Of a stretch of 64,000 bases of DNA, positions 35,079-46,532 are shown in pieces; the first letter of the stretch is position 1, and the number at the start of each line of letters is the position of its first letter. Below the pieces are notes generated by a model that saw only the letters and a program-made list of their open reading frames with translations, searched no databases and was not told the origin of the DNA. The stretch lies in contig OY986970.1 in the NCBI GenBank assembly GCA_963920575.1, positions 25,439,869 through 25,503,868 of the forward strand, written 5' to 3'. This DNA is from Narthecium ossifragum. Its lineage: Eukaryota; Streptophyta; Magnoliopsida; Dioscoreales; Nartheciaceae. A program made the position numbers and the translations under genes.

Positions 35079-35083
35079 CCAAT

Positions 35084-36402
35084 ATTGTATGTTTTGGATC
35101 ACCTTTGCTAGATGTCTCATGTATTAAGTGACCAATATTGTATGTTTTGGATCATGTGTATTAAGTTATTCAAGCATGAAGCACATTGAAGTGCTCAACT
35201 AGAAAAATTAGGATATCAGATCCGTACCAAGCTTCAATTACCTGATATCATATTCTATTGGACAGTTGGACCCAAAAGCTGATTTTTTTTTATTAATTCA
35301 CCCCCAAGGTTATTATTTACATCAACAAGTCCAATATCCCAATAAATCCAAAAGCTGATGCTTTCCACGTTATTACTAAAAACAGTACTACCAAGATAAC
35401 TTATCATTCACCATGATCTTTAATACTCTACCAATCAAAGGATATCCATATTAATGTCAGACAGTGTAACACTGCAGTACTCCAATAGGCAAACTATAGA
35501 TTGATTGACTGGATATATAATACTTGTATGCATAAACTTATTCCATGCACTATTTCATTGCAAAGTTAGGTGGATCATAAAATATAAGACAAGATAGTAG
35601 TACAGCACACATTCACAGAGTAATTAATTCAGCAATTTGTCTTGTATTCCTTTTCTTTTATTTGCCATTTAATTTGCATTGAAGGCCGTGTGTGATGTGT
35701 AAAATCATGGAATATCTTGAAAACATATATATCACATTGGCTGGCCAAGTGTGCGGTCTGAAATTATTCATGAGTTAATGAAAGGGACAAGAGCTAGATG
35801 TGGCCATATGGGCATATCATATAGAGAGGTTGTTGTATTTCTAAGAACCTGTAGGCCTGAAGCAAAAAATAAGGTAGAAACTATAAAAGATCAGCATTAT
35901 TGCAATCACAACAGCTAGCAGAATAGCCAAGCAAAAAAAAAAGAAAGAAAGAGTGAAGCAGACTATATATCCACCGTAGAGACGACCATATATACATTCT
36001 ATATGATATGTTCATAATTTCACATTAATTAGCACATGTGATCAGAAGATCTTTTATCACTAGGCCATAAACTCGTGTGACATCTTTGTCTTGTATATAT
36101 ATATATACCATTAATTAGGTTCATTTTTCATAGAAGAGCAAGGATCGATGAGGAGAGATGTGAAGCCTCTCATGCTTGATTAACCAAAAAAAGAATAAAA
36201 CAAATGTTGCGCACTTTCTAACCATGATATATGTTAGGAAAGTGTTACATATGTGCTTTGGTATTTGTCGTGGGATGTTGTAACTTGTAACTAGGTGATA
36301 GATGATGTGTAAGCCTAATAAATCTCCGTCAAATCAAATCAAATTAAATCAAATCAAATATATTACATGTGTTGAGATAAATTAATATTGAGGATAAACT
36401 TA
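35084..36402. other. Intergenic, no recognisable gene
   Basis: AT-rich. The motif CAATATTGTATGTTTTGGATCA is repeated at 33973, 35081 and 35131. An AAATC pentamer run lies at about 36335-36360. No coding region is supported. Confidence 0.4.
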
Positions 36403-37088
36403 GGGCATGTTTGGTTTGCATGGTGCGATGCACCATGATGTATCAATCCTTTGTTTGGTTTGCATGGTGCATCGCGCAATGCACCATAATACATCAATCC
36501 TCTGTTTGGTTCGCAGGACGCATCGCGCGATGCATGCATCATACGATGTATTTTCAGTTGATTTCGTGCATCATATGAAACGGTCAAAATTATCGTTTCA
36601 TACGATGTACCCTCGCGCGAGCTTTCACCGGTGAACCCGACACTGACTCAAAGGCAAACCAAACATAATATAATAAAATTTTAATATATATATTCACAAC
36701 ATTATATCAATAATATATATATATATATATATATCATTGATATTAAAATAATATAATATTTTAATATATATATACATTAAAATTTAACTTTATTGTATCA
36801 TTATATGAACTTTATATGAATAGTGTGTGTATATATATATTATTGAGATATATAATAATAATAATAATATATTATTGAGATTAGCAGGGAATAAAGGCCA
36901 CTCAACAGACTGCACCTTATCCAGCACACGTAGTGGCGGGCCCCACTTGCACATGACAGACAAAGAAAAGTGGCAATCCACTGGCCGACATGTTGATAAG
37001 GGAATATATTCCCTCTCAATTATTATATCTTCTCAATTATTGTATGATGCCAGGTTGCATCCTTCGCCTCTAAGGCATCCTCCACCTT

Positions 37089-37096
37089 TATATAAG
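37089..37096 (+). promoter_or_regulatory. Pararetroviral TATA box
   Basis: TATATAAG lies about 100 bp before an AATAAA and about 310 bp before the primer-binding site, as in caulimovirid full-length-RNA promoters. Confidence 0.6.
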
Positions 37097-37397
37097 GGAA
37101 GGAACTCCTCTGAGTTCCACACACTGGTTTTCACCCCTTCTCTTCTCTTGTAACCTTCCTACTACCATTGTAACCCTTACCAGTGGAATAAAAGCTTCTA
37201 GTCTTTGCTACATCTCTTTTGTAAGTCTCTTTAAATTCTTTATTTTATTTAGAGATATTGTTTGGAAATAATATCCAAAGGTTGGAACGTTAATCGTTCA
37301 GTTCTACCTTCCGATCTCGTCAAACAGATCAGTCGAATCGAGCGCCAGTCTCCTCTGGATATTGATTTCTAATCAATACCTCCCCCTTCCGCCTTCC

Positions 37398-37410
37398 TGG
37401 TATCAGAGCC
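37398..37410 (+). other. Primer-binding site (initiator tRNA-Met)
   Basis: TGGTATCAGAGCC is complementary to the 3' end of the initiator Met-tRNA, used by caulimovirids and by many LTR elements. Its position upstream of the movement-protein ORF favours the pararetrovirus reading. Confidence 0.8.
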
Positions 37411-37821
37411 ATGTTGTGTGAGTAGTGGAGTTGTGTGGATTTGATCGATAGAACTATGTAGTTCAGAAGAGAGTTTGTTTTATATATGTTCTTTCTCTTA
37501 TAGTTCTTGCATGCATAATCATAGTCGTGTTTTCTCTATTTTTAGTCTTTGATTTTTATTTTTTGAATCTATTTTGTGGTTCGTCACCCAAGCCGCGTTT
37601 GGCACCATTAGCCAATGAATAGGCGTTAGGGTAAGTCCTTTAAGTCGTTGGCAGACGAGCAGAAGAAACTTAAAAAAACTAAAGATCAGGTACTAGAAAA
37701 AGATCGAACTAAACCATTGACTGATTTGTGTTCTTAGAACTATAAAAGATAGAAAAATATAAAACTTATTTTCTTTGGCCTACATCTTTCTAATCGACCA
37801 TATCTGCATACCACTAGAATT

Positions 37822-38759
37822 ATGGCTACATCCACTGCATTAAGGAAAATTAATTCTAAAAAAGATAAGAAATTGAAGAATGCCCAATTGGCAGAATTCC
37901 CTTCCGAATTAGAAGCCCTTAATAACTGGGCAATCCCAGATGTTCCGAACAGGGATATTTACAAAATTGGATTTTTAGATCTAAAGTCGCTTATAGCGAT
38001 TAAAGCTGTCGAGAAGACTGTGACTGTCGATCAAGATGATCAGACTATTAAACTTCTCTCTGAAGAAGATTTAGATCCTTATATGGATAAATACAATTAC
38101 ATCCACATCGGATTAATTCAAGTGGCCTATAAACCACTTACCCTTCAGGGTTTAAATGCTTCGATTCTCTCCTGTCTAAGAGATGTTAGATGTTTGAATT
38201 GGCCTCAATCCCTCATAGGAATTATGGAGACTAGTCTCAGTCATGGACCGGTTTATTTTAATGTTTACCCAAACCTAAGTTTATCCTTGACTGATCCTAA
38301 TATTCTTGAAGCTACAAGTCTTAACATTAAGACTCATGGTTATGAATTTTTACCTCAATCCGAGACTATAGCTATCGTCTATAGAATTCATTATAAGGTC
38401 ATTAGTACCTTAGCTCCCAGAGCTAAACAATTTACGCCTCCGGGAAAAACAGTTTTAATTGAAACTAATCTTCTGTCTTCTAGAATTGCTACGAATAGAC
38501 AGATAAAATGAGAAGAAGTTAATTTCCCTGATAACTGAGTTATAGCTAATGCTCAACAAATCGATCAGATTTCGCAGACTGATGATGGTGAAGTCACTAT
38601 AACCTTTGATCCTAATAGGACAATAAAATTTACTGATATTACAACTTCGTCTAGAAAATCTATGTCTAGAGCAGGAACTCCGGTTCAAGCTATCCGAATT
38701 TCTGAATCTCAATTCCTCATGGAATATATGATAAGGAGTCTAATACTGATTCCGAAATG
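37822..38759 (+). pseudogene. Pararetroviral movement protein (broken)
   Basis: The frame from ATG at 37822 runs 229 codons to TGA at 38509-38511 and shows the 30K-type movement-protein pattern: a Y-I-H-I-G-L-I-Q-V block near residue 95, followed by a beta-rich core. This protein family widens plasmodesmata for cell-to-cell spread of plant viruses. After the first TGA the same frame continues with a second TGA near 38535, then coding-like sequence to a TGA at 38757-38759, so at least two in-frame stops interrupt the original polyprotein frame. No functional product is expected. Family recognised by motif; genus not assigned. Confidence 0.75.
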
Positions 38760-38774
38760 AGTGTACATCTTTAA

Positions 38775-39720
38775 ATGGATTTTAAGCCGAATAGTCCACT
38801 CAGGAAATACCTTAATAAGAAATTTCAAGAGCTTTATAACAAACAATTTCGTGATTGGTTCTTCTCAACATTTAATGAAGATCAACGTAATAATTATAAA
38901 GAATTATATTATAGTGAATTTGAAGCCAAGAATCAAATTCAATTCTTTGCTCCTTAGTTTTTAAATCATTATGTTGATGAAAAAGAATCAGAAATAACTG
39001 AAATTATTAATCAAATAATTGAGGAAAATAGTCATGCGAGTATTAACATGCTTGAAGAACATTTTAAGTTCTGGAGAACAAGCAGCGGTACTCAAAAGAG
39101 ATCTCTTTATCCTCCGACAGAACCTTTGAAATTAAAAGGAGTTTCAACTTCAAATTTGGAAGCAACGGCTTTTACAAAGCCTATAGAAACTACTCATGAA
39201 ACTTTAAAAGAGATTAATCGACTCTTTAAACAAAATAATTATTTGAATGTCTACTTGCAAGTCCTTGGTCAACAATTAACTCGTATAGAGCAAACTGTTG
39301 AAAGACTTGTTATTAAGCTAGAAGAATTAATTCCGAATTTATATATAGCTAAAGATAAGGCTATAAAAAGTTCTAAACCATTCATAAAACCTAGTTCATA
39401 AATTTCTGGGTTTAAACTTGAAAAAGAATTTAAAGAAGAGATAATTGAATCTCTTAGTAAACAACTAAATCAAACCCGTATTCAAGTCCTTAGCAAGAAT
39501 AAAGGTCCAGTTGATACAGAGATTAATTCTGCTGAGTCTGATAATCAATCAGAAACTGAATCTATAAATCAAATTCTTGAAACTGAACAACAGTTTCAAC
39601 AGATTAATAAGATTGAGCATAGACCTCGTAATCTTGGGAAGTTTTATTACAAACGTCCATCTCCTCTGGATGTCTTATATGAAGAAAATGAAACTTTTAT
39701 TCAGCAAGATTACTATATTA
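38775..39720 (+). pseudogene. Pararetroviral ORF region downstream of movement protein (decayed)
   Basis: A chain of open stretches (38775-38957, 38958-39401, 39402-39720) stays in one frame, separated by stops at 38955-38957 and 39399-39401. The content is Lys/Glu/Asn/Gln-rich with a likely coiled coil (L-E-E-L near 39330) and an R-P-R-N-L-G-K-F-Y-Y segment near 39630. Such text is common in the part of a caulimovirid polyprotein between movement protein and coat protein. No CCHC finger or protease is seen before the sequence ends in TA repeats. Assignment rests on position and composition only. Confidence 0.5.
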
Positions 39721-39783
39721 AAATTTAACTTTATTGCATCATTATGTGAACTTTATATGAATAATATATATATTATTGAGATA

Positions 39784-39815
<32 letters not shown>

Positions 39816-39952
39816 CATATAATGTTCACATAATGATGCAATAAAGTTAAATTTTAATATATATAATATTAAAATATCATATAATATATATTAAAATTTT
39901 AATATATATATATATAACTTTATTGCATCATTATGTGAACATTATATGAATA

Positions 39953-39985
<33 letters not shown>

Positions 39986-40030
39986 ATTTTAATGCGAACA
40001 TTAAAATAATATTGCATCATATGATCCCAG
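39718..40030. repeat. TA-rich foldback repeats
   Basis: AACTTTATTGCATCATTATG occurs here twice in plus orientation (about 39726 and 39917) and once inverted (about 39820-39855), each next to (TA)n runs. A related copy lies at 36785 on the other side of the viral insert. Confidence 0.8.
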
Positions 40031-40809
40031 AGGCAAACCAAACACCAGCATCAGATGGACGATGTATGCATCCCACGATCCATGCATCCCACGATACACC
40101 TGCACCAATGATTCACGCAACCAAACGCCCCTAGTCTTGATCATCTTTGTCATAACAAGCTAAGAGAAGATGATGGAGACGAAGCTGTTGATGATAAAGG
40201 ATGGAGAATTCAATCCGATATCATTTAATTATATTTTGTAATTCAAATTTTAATGTGAATCTAACGGTGGAAAGGTTGGGATTGCTCAATTCAAGGTTGG
40301 AGAACAATTTTTTTTTTAATGCGTAACTGGTTTGCCACGTGTCACGTTTCTATTCCCTGGTTTGAAGCACATAATTATGGTCATGGGCGACTAATGCAAC
40401 CATCATCATCATTAACTGAACCGTGCCATAGACATGACCCCACCTAGTCCTCTGTATAATGCAATCGGCCCTTTGAGGAAAGTAAGAGCCGGTTGAAAAA
40501 ATATACCTTTTTCTAAATTATGTATATATAATGGATAATTGACGTTTAGTCTAATTGGAAGAAATATTTAGCTATAGATGTGATACATTTTCCTTAAGAT
40601 TAAATTATCTTTTTGGTCCCGTAATTTTTTAAAAGTGTTTATGTGATCCTTATTGTTTTAATTTGACCAATTTCGTTCCTATAGTTTTCAATTTTTATCG
40701 ATCCAAACCACGCCCTCGACTACCGTCAGCAAACCCAACGGTGCCGTTTGTCAACGTTGCCACGTGTGCGGTCAACATTGACTAACCGCTCGCGGGCCAA
40801 CCCCACTGC

Positions 40810-41030
40810 CATTTCCTTCAACTCATCACTAATCACTCCAATTTTTGCATGCTTCCTCCACCACCCTGCCCCCTCCACCTCCTCCCGGATCGCCTCCCAA
40901 CGCCCCGGCCTCAGCCTTAAGCCCACCCAGCTCGTCTGCAAGGCTCAGAAGCAGCAGCAGGCGGCCGCCGTCGACGAGGAGAGCCATGCAGTGCTGTCCC
41001 GCCGATTGGCTTCCTAAAGAAATTCTCACT
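40810..41030 (+). pseudogene. Possible transit-peptide-coding fragment
   Basis: One frame (40748-41017) reads as a Ser/Pro-rich basic stretch ending in L-V-C-K-A-Q-K-Q-Q, a composition like a chloroplast transit peptide, which would suit an allene oxide synthase start. It is separated from the CYP74 block by ~270 bp of AT-rich sequence that may be an intron or a join between captured pieces. Weak evidence. Confidence 0.3.
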
Positions 41031-41297
41031 TCCTCAGCTTCCTAAAGAAATACCAGCTTCTAATGGATAATATTAATAAGTTTTTTGTCATCTTCCCTTC
41101 ATTTAATTATATCATCTCCAATTTCTCTTTTTAAAAGCATGGTATACTTCACTATAGTAGCTAGCAAGCTCGCAGTGGGGTTATATAGTAGGTAGTGCTG
41201 ATCTGATCAGTAACTAGATCTACTACACAAAGAAATTAAAAGCTAAGCTAGCCACAATTTCGTTGTCCAGCGACTCAATAGCATGTGATCATGATAA

Positions 41298-41858
41298 CGC
41301 CGCCGGCTGGACTACTACAACTTCCAGGGCCAGGACGAGTTCTTCCAGTCCCGCGTCGACAAGTACGGCTCAACCGTGTTCCGGGTGAACATGCCGCCCG
41401 GGCCCTTCATGGCCGGGAACCCCAACGTGATCGCCCTCCTCGACGCCAAGAGCTTCCCGGTGCTCCTCGACGTCACCAAGGTGGAGAAGAAGGACGTCAT
41501 GACGGGCACTTACGTGCCATCCACCTCCCTCACCGGCGGCTACCGCGTCTGCGCCTACCTGGACCCATCGGAGCCCAACCACGCGCGCGTCAAGCAGCTC
41601 GTCTTCAACATGCTAGCCTCCCGGAAGGCCAGCTTCGTCCCCGCCTTCCGCGTAGCCTACTCCGCCCTCTTCCAGGCCGCAGAGTCCCAGCTGGCCGCCT
41701 CGTCCAAGTCCGACTTCAACAAGCTCGGCGGCGCACTCAGCGACGCCGCCGCCTTCGATTTCTTCGGTGTGCTCCCTTCCTCCACTGCCCTGGGCAAGAC
41801 AGGGCCATCCAAGGCCACCAAGTGGCTATTCCTCCAGCTACACCGGCGACGGATTTAA
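41298..41858 (+). pseudogene. CYP74 (allene oxide synthase-like) fragment captured by a transposon
   Basis: The frame R-L-D-Y-Y-N-F-Q-G-Q-D-E-F-F through V-F-R-V-N-M-P-P-G-P-F, L-L-D-A-K-S-F-P-V-L-L-D, V-E-K-K-D-V and T-G-G-Y-R-V-x-x-Y-L-D-P-S-E-P is the N-terminal third of a CYP74 enzyme. These atypical plastid P450s convert fatty-acid hydroperoxides into allene oxide (jasmonate route) or aldehydes. The frame stops at 41858 after about 186 codons. The I-helix, the heme-binding Cys region and the rest are missing, so it is inactive. Sequence after the stop (41859-42000) has coding-like pieces in another frame whose origin I cannot name. It lies between the terminal repeats of the element at 40601-42242. 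Confidence 0.85.
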
Positions 41859-42824
41859 GCTGAAAATACGAGGACAACTTCGATTCCACCAGCAACCTCT
41901 CCATCATGGTCACCCCTACCTACAAGAAGGCCATCACTGACTACGGCTCTCCTGAGGAGCTCACCACCGATCCAGCTACCACCTCAGGCCAAGAATCATC
42001 GCCGGGTGGCGGCGGCCGTGGGGTTGGCGGCGAGGGGTTGGTCAACATTGCCATGGGGCTGACGACGACCGCACACGTGACAACGTTGACAAACGGCACC
42101 GTTGGGTCTCCTGACGGCAGTCGAGGGCTGAGGCTTTGAATTGGCAAAACTTGAAAACTATAGACACCAAATTGATCAAATTAGAACTATAGGGACCACA
42201 TAAACACTTTTAGAAAACTACAGGGACCAAAAAGGTAATTTAGCCTTTTTCTTAGTCTTCAAATCCACGAAGGGTGCGGCTATCCGCACCACCGTTTCGA
42301 CTCAACACACCACATCAATTTTCATATCCAAAACACCCATTGATGAAATGTCCAAAATAACCTTCTAAAACACAATACACCACAAAACCTAATCTACCAT
42401 AAGAATTATTTCTCAATACACCACAACACCACATCTTCTCCTACCTCTAACCATCATCTTCTCCTACCTCTTACTACCGAATTTTCACCTCCTCCAATCC
42501 CTAACCATCTCCTCCCTCCAAGCCCTAGGTCTTCAAGTTACTCACTCCCCCTCCATCCTAGATAGTTCTTCCCTACCCTCATCATATTCTATCTTCTTTC
42601 TTATCCTCCCAACACATTCACATTATACTCCAAATCATCTCCTCCAACCTTAGGTTTTCAACTCACACAAGCCCTCCCCATTATACATTGTCAATTCAAG
42701 GTGTGTTAGGTCGAAATGGATGGAAAAGACGAATGCTGGAGCGAAGGAGACGAGAAAAGGCCCCCAAAAAATGTACATTTCCTCTTCTCTTGTTTTTTTT
42801 GTCCTTCCCAGATCGCGTTTTGAT

Positions 42825-43015
42825 CGGTAGTATCAGACCGACAGAAAACGTCAACGTATCGGTATGTATCAACCGATACTTTGGCTTTATGTATCGGTAA
42901 CATAGTACCGATTAGTATGCTATGTATACCGGTACGTATCCACCGAAACTATAGCTTTATATACCGGTAAAATGGTACCGAATAATACGTTAGTATACCG
43001 GTACCATGGTATCGA
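42825..43015. repeat. ATCGGTA/TACCGAT motif cluster upstream of the MULE transposase
   Basis: At least six CGGTA/TACCG half sites in pairs (for example TACCGGTAAAATGGTACCGA) occur in 190 bp, just before the first likely transposase exon. They belong to the same motif family as the central palindrome. Confidence 0.75.
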
Positions 43016-43059
43016 TGTGAACATAATGTTGGCTACCTGGCTTACGAACTCTTTGCTTA

Positions 43060-45715
43060 CATTCAGGAGCATGTTTTTACTGATGCGAGCGGTGTAGGAG
43101 CTATAATTACTCACGACTACACCCTGGAATTCACGACCAGTACGGTATGTTGTTTAATCGCTATATCTTGCCGGACGACAACTAGGTCTAAAGTTCATTA
43201 ACATAATTCTTATTGTTTGATTAACATAATTCTTATTGTTTGATTATAGATATTTCAAAGTCGACAAACACTTGTCCAATGGGTATAGACAGTTGGGAGG
43301 CAGAATGGGCTGGTGATTGTGACAAAGAATTCAGAGGTCGGGGGGTGTGGTAGAAAGTCGAGGATTATCTTGGCATGTGAGCGTAGTGGAGAGTATCGGA
43401 AAACTGTGAAGAAAGATGATAGCGGGAAGAAAAAATTTGCCAATCGAAGGAAAAAATCCGTCGACTCCGGGACGAAGAAGTGTGGATGTCCTTTCAAGCT
43501 TCAGGGTGTGAAGCTTGTATCTGATGATGATTGGATGCTCAGAGTTATTTGCGGAGTCCACAATCACCCCCATGCGGATCACCTCGAGGGTCACTCGTTC
43601 GCCGAAAGATTATCTGCTGAACAAAATGATATGGTGGTTACGATGTCAGCAAACCTAGTGAAGCCACGGCAAATCCTGAACACTATAAAGCAACAATATC
43701 CTGAAAACGTATTCACCATGAAGACCATCTACAATGTACGCCAAAGGAATAGGGTGATTGAAAACGCTGGGAGATCAGAGATGCAGCAACTATTGAAGCA
43801 TCTAAATGAGTTTGGATACGTTGAGTATCATACGGGTCGAGAAGACACGGATGCTGTGATGGACGTATTCTGGGCACACCCTGTGTCTATTGATTTAGTC
43901 CGTGCATTTCCCGAGGTGTTGATTATGGATTACACCTACAAGACCAATAGATATCGACTTCCACTGCTAGAGATTGTTGGCGTCACGTCGACGAGTATGA
44001 CATTCACCGCAGCTTTTGCCTACATGGAGTGTGAGAAGGAGGACAGGTACAAATGGGCTTTGAAAATATTAAGGACATTGCTGGAAGGATACCCAATGCC
44101 ACGCGTTGTGGTGACAGACCGAGAACTGGCTTTGATGAACGCTATCAGCTCGGTCATTCCGGAGTCCAAAAGCATGCTATGTAGATAGCATATCCAAAAG
44201 AACGTAGAGCTCAGCTGCAAACACATTTTCGAAACTGCAGATAAAGCCGACTTGTTCATGACAATGTGGAAATTGGTTGTAACTGCATCTACCGAGGAGG
44301 AGTACAAGAAACACTTGGAGACACTAGAGACATCTTTTTGCAGTTACCCAGCAGCTTCTAAATATGTTCGGGAATCGTGGCTGGATGACTTCAAAGAACT
44401 GTTCGTCAGTGCTTGGACTGACGAATATATGCATTTTGGCAATCACACTACAAACAGGGTAGAGAGTGCACATGCCAAGTTAAAGAGGCATCTTGGGGCA
44501 TCCAGCTGCAGTTTTGACACATCGTGGGCTACTATTCACTCCCTGCTTGAGCTGCAACACTGTGATATCAAAGCCTCCTTCGAGAAGAGCAAATACATTG
44601 TGCATCACAGTTTCAAGCTAGCCATCTTCAAAGAGCTGCGAGGCTTCATTTCAAAGAGTGCACTTTTAATAGTTCAAAAAGAATCAGAGAGAGCCAATGA
44701 GATCGGTGCGGATAAGTTCGCATGTGGTTGTACAGTCCGACACACACATGGCTTGCCATGTGCCCATGAGATCGCCAACTACAAGCTTGATTGCCGCCCC
44801 ATACCCCTAAAATGCATACATCACCATTGGCGGAAGCTTGACTTGTCGGCTACACCAGCCAATGAAATCCCAAAACTTAAGTGCCAAAATGCGCTAGAAC
44901 TCTTGGAAAACGCATTTCTAGCTCAGAATGAGGCAGGAAGAATGCATATGCTGAGGAAAATGTATGAGCTAGCAGAACCGCAGTGTAGTTATGTTCTTGA
45001 GCCAGAGGTGAAGTTGAGGACTCGCGGTCGACCAAGCGCTAAGGAGAAGAAGTTGATGCTCTCAACACAACGCGACCCATCCGCCTTTAAGTATGCACCT
45101 TCGTTCAAGGACAGTAACTCACTAGAAGAAACACCTCTACATGTTAGTCCCATATCTTGCATGAAACCAGAGAAGCCTGATATAGTCAAAAAAAAGCGTC
45201 AAAAGGAGAGAGTGATAAGGGCTCGGACAGCCGCTCCGCTGGGCTATCTTGGCGAGTTTCCAGAAGAGTTGACAAAATATATTAAGCATGTTAAGGATGT
45301 TGCATCAGATGGTAACTGCGGCTTTAGAGCGATAGTCGGGCTATTGGGCTACGGCGAGGACAACTGGTCACAAGTGAGGAACGATCTTATCAATGAGTTG
45401 CGTGATCACTTCGAGGGCTACCTTAAGTTGTATGGGAATGAAAAGCATGTTCACGAACTTATGTACTCATTGTCGTTTCTCGAAGACAACCCTCTACCCG
45501 ATCGGTGGATGACCATGCCGGACATGGGTTATCTTATTGCATCACGATACTCGGTTGTCCTACTTCACATCTCCAGAAGACAATGCGTGACCTTACTGCC
45601 ACTTTGGACAGCAGCGCCCCCGAAACCGGCACGGAGGATCATCGCGATCGGGTTCGTAAACGGAAATCACTTTGTTCAACTACACATGCAGTGCCATTGG
45701 ATGGGATTTCTATAA
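43060..45715 (+). pseudogene. MURA-type (FAR1-like) transposase fused to an OTU cysteine-protease domain
   Basis: The main exon starts at 43250 after an AG and runs to TAA at 45713-45715. An upstream exon probably ends at 43142 (GT). Domains in order: FAR1-type zinc-binding region with C-G-C-P-F (43485) and H-N-H-P-H (43560); DDE core with D in L-I-M-D-Y-T-Y-K, D in V-V-T-D-R-E and E in N-R-V-E-S-A-H-A-K; SWIM zinc finger C-G-C...G-L-P-C-A-H (44727-44768); and an R-G-R-P-S-A-K hook. The OTU domain has the catalytic pattern S-D-G-N-C-G-F-R-A (45308) and the late His in N-G-N-H-F-V-Q-L (45663). OTU proteases remove ubiquitin from proteins; fusion to a transposase suggests self-protection from turnover or control of host factors, which is inference. 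Two in-frame stops are visible: TAG near 43283 and TAG at 44186-44188, where families have the W of C-R-W-H. The copy is therefore likely dead. Confidence 0.9.
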
Positions 45716-45923
45716 CGATGAGATAGAAAAATTTGAGTTAATCGTGCCATCAGATGTTGCTACAACGGACACTATAGACCTTGAATGAAAATTTGGGTAT
45801 TAATGTCTTATATGATTTTCAATATTAATATCTTCTCTGGTTGTAAACATTGTGTTGCAAACATTGTATGAGTATCTTGTATGGTTGTAAACATTGTGTT
45901 GCAAAGGGTTGCTTCAAAAACTA

Positions 45924-46532
45924 TTTTTTATCAAGTACGCAACTATCGGTACCCAAGTACCGATAATAACCAACACACATATCGGTACCATACTACCGGA
46001 TGTATACCCGACACTATCGGTAATTAGATACCGTTATAAAGCCAATCAAGTAAAACAAACAATGTCTCGGTACTCACTCTTCCGAACAGTGAAGCATTTT
46101 ATCGGTACTATACTACCGATAACACGCAGCTTACTTCTGCCTTTGATTCTATGTTTGATCGGTAGTATAGTACCGATAAAAAGGCTTCACTGTTCGGAAG
46201 AGTGAGTACCGAGACATTGTTTGTTTTACTTGATTGGCTTTGTTTCGGTACTCACTCTTCCGAACAGTGAAGCATTTTATCGGTACTATACTACCGATCA
46301 AACATGGAATCAAAGGAAGAAGTAAGCTGCGTGTTATCGGTAGTATAGTACCGATAAAATGCTTCACTGTTCGGAAGAGTGAGTACCGAGACATTGTTTG
46401 TTTTACTTGATTGGCTTTGTAACGGTATCTAATTACCAATAGTGTCGGGTATACATCCGGTAGTATGGTACCGATATGTGTGTTGGTTATTATCGGTACT
46501 TGGGTACCGATAGTTGCGTACTTGATAAAAAA
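45924..46532. repeat. Nested palindrome between the two MULE genes (cruciform-like)
   Basis: An outer stem of ~135 bp (45924-46060 with 46396-46532) encloses two internal hairpins of ~145 bp (46063-46210 and 46246-46393) that are also near reverse complements of each other. Repeats of TATCGGTACTATACTACCGA make up the structure. The CACTCTTCCGAACAGTGAAG arm appears four times in alternating orientation. It lies in the 1 kb between the convergent 3' ends of the transposase and PMD genes. Confidence 0.92.

Larger units (their letters stand above)
36880..39717 (+). mobile_element. Endogenous pararetrovirus fragment (Caulimoviridae-like)
   Basis: In order: a 35S-like promoter region, a TATA box at 37089, AATAAA at 37187, a Met-tRNA primer-binding site at 37398, a ~400-bp leader with short reading frames, a movement-protein ORF and then a degraded region with several broken frames. 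Protease, reverse transcriptase and RNase H are absent. Stops and frame changes show that it cannot make virus. The copy is a 5' portion of a genome that ends inside TA-rich DNA. Confidence 0.82.
36403..40130. mobile_element. TA-rich terminal-inverted-repeat element hosting a pararetrovirus
   Basis: The left end GGGCATGTTTGGTTTGCATG and the reverse complement of the right end GGGCGTTTGGTTGCGTGAAT are related inverted repeats, and both are followed by GGTGCA-type motifs. Flanking bases TTA/CTA nearly match. The interior has long TA runs and several copies, in both orientations, of a TAACTTTATTGCATCATTATGTGAAC block. The endogenous pararetrovirus sits in this TA-rich interior. Confidence 0.5.
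40601..42242. mobile_element. Gene-capturing TIR element (Pack-type) with a CYP74 fragment
   Basis: About 200 bp at each end are inverted repeats: TAAATTATCTTTTTGGTCCC at 40601 against the reverse complement of the right end TAAATTACCTTTTTGGTCCC. Similarity continues through the AACGGTGCCGTTTGTCAACG block to the CCAACCCCA stretch. The interior (about 40810-42000) is GC-rich gene-derived sequence, not transposase. I found no clear target duplication, so a Pack-MULE is likely but not proven. Confidence 0.7.

Noticed and set aside
37398..37410. Part of a tRNA gene
   Set aside because: Only the bases complementary to the tRNA 3' end are present; no cloverleaf, so it is a primer-binding site. The same holds at 50436.
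45924..46532. CRISPR-like array
   Set aside because: Plant DNA, with inverted rather than direct regularly spaced repeats and no constant spacer length.
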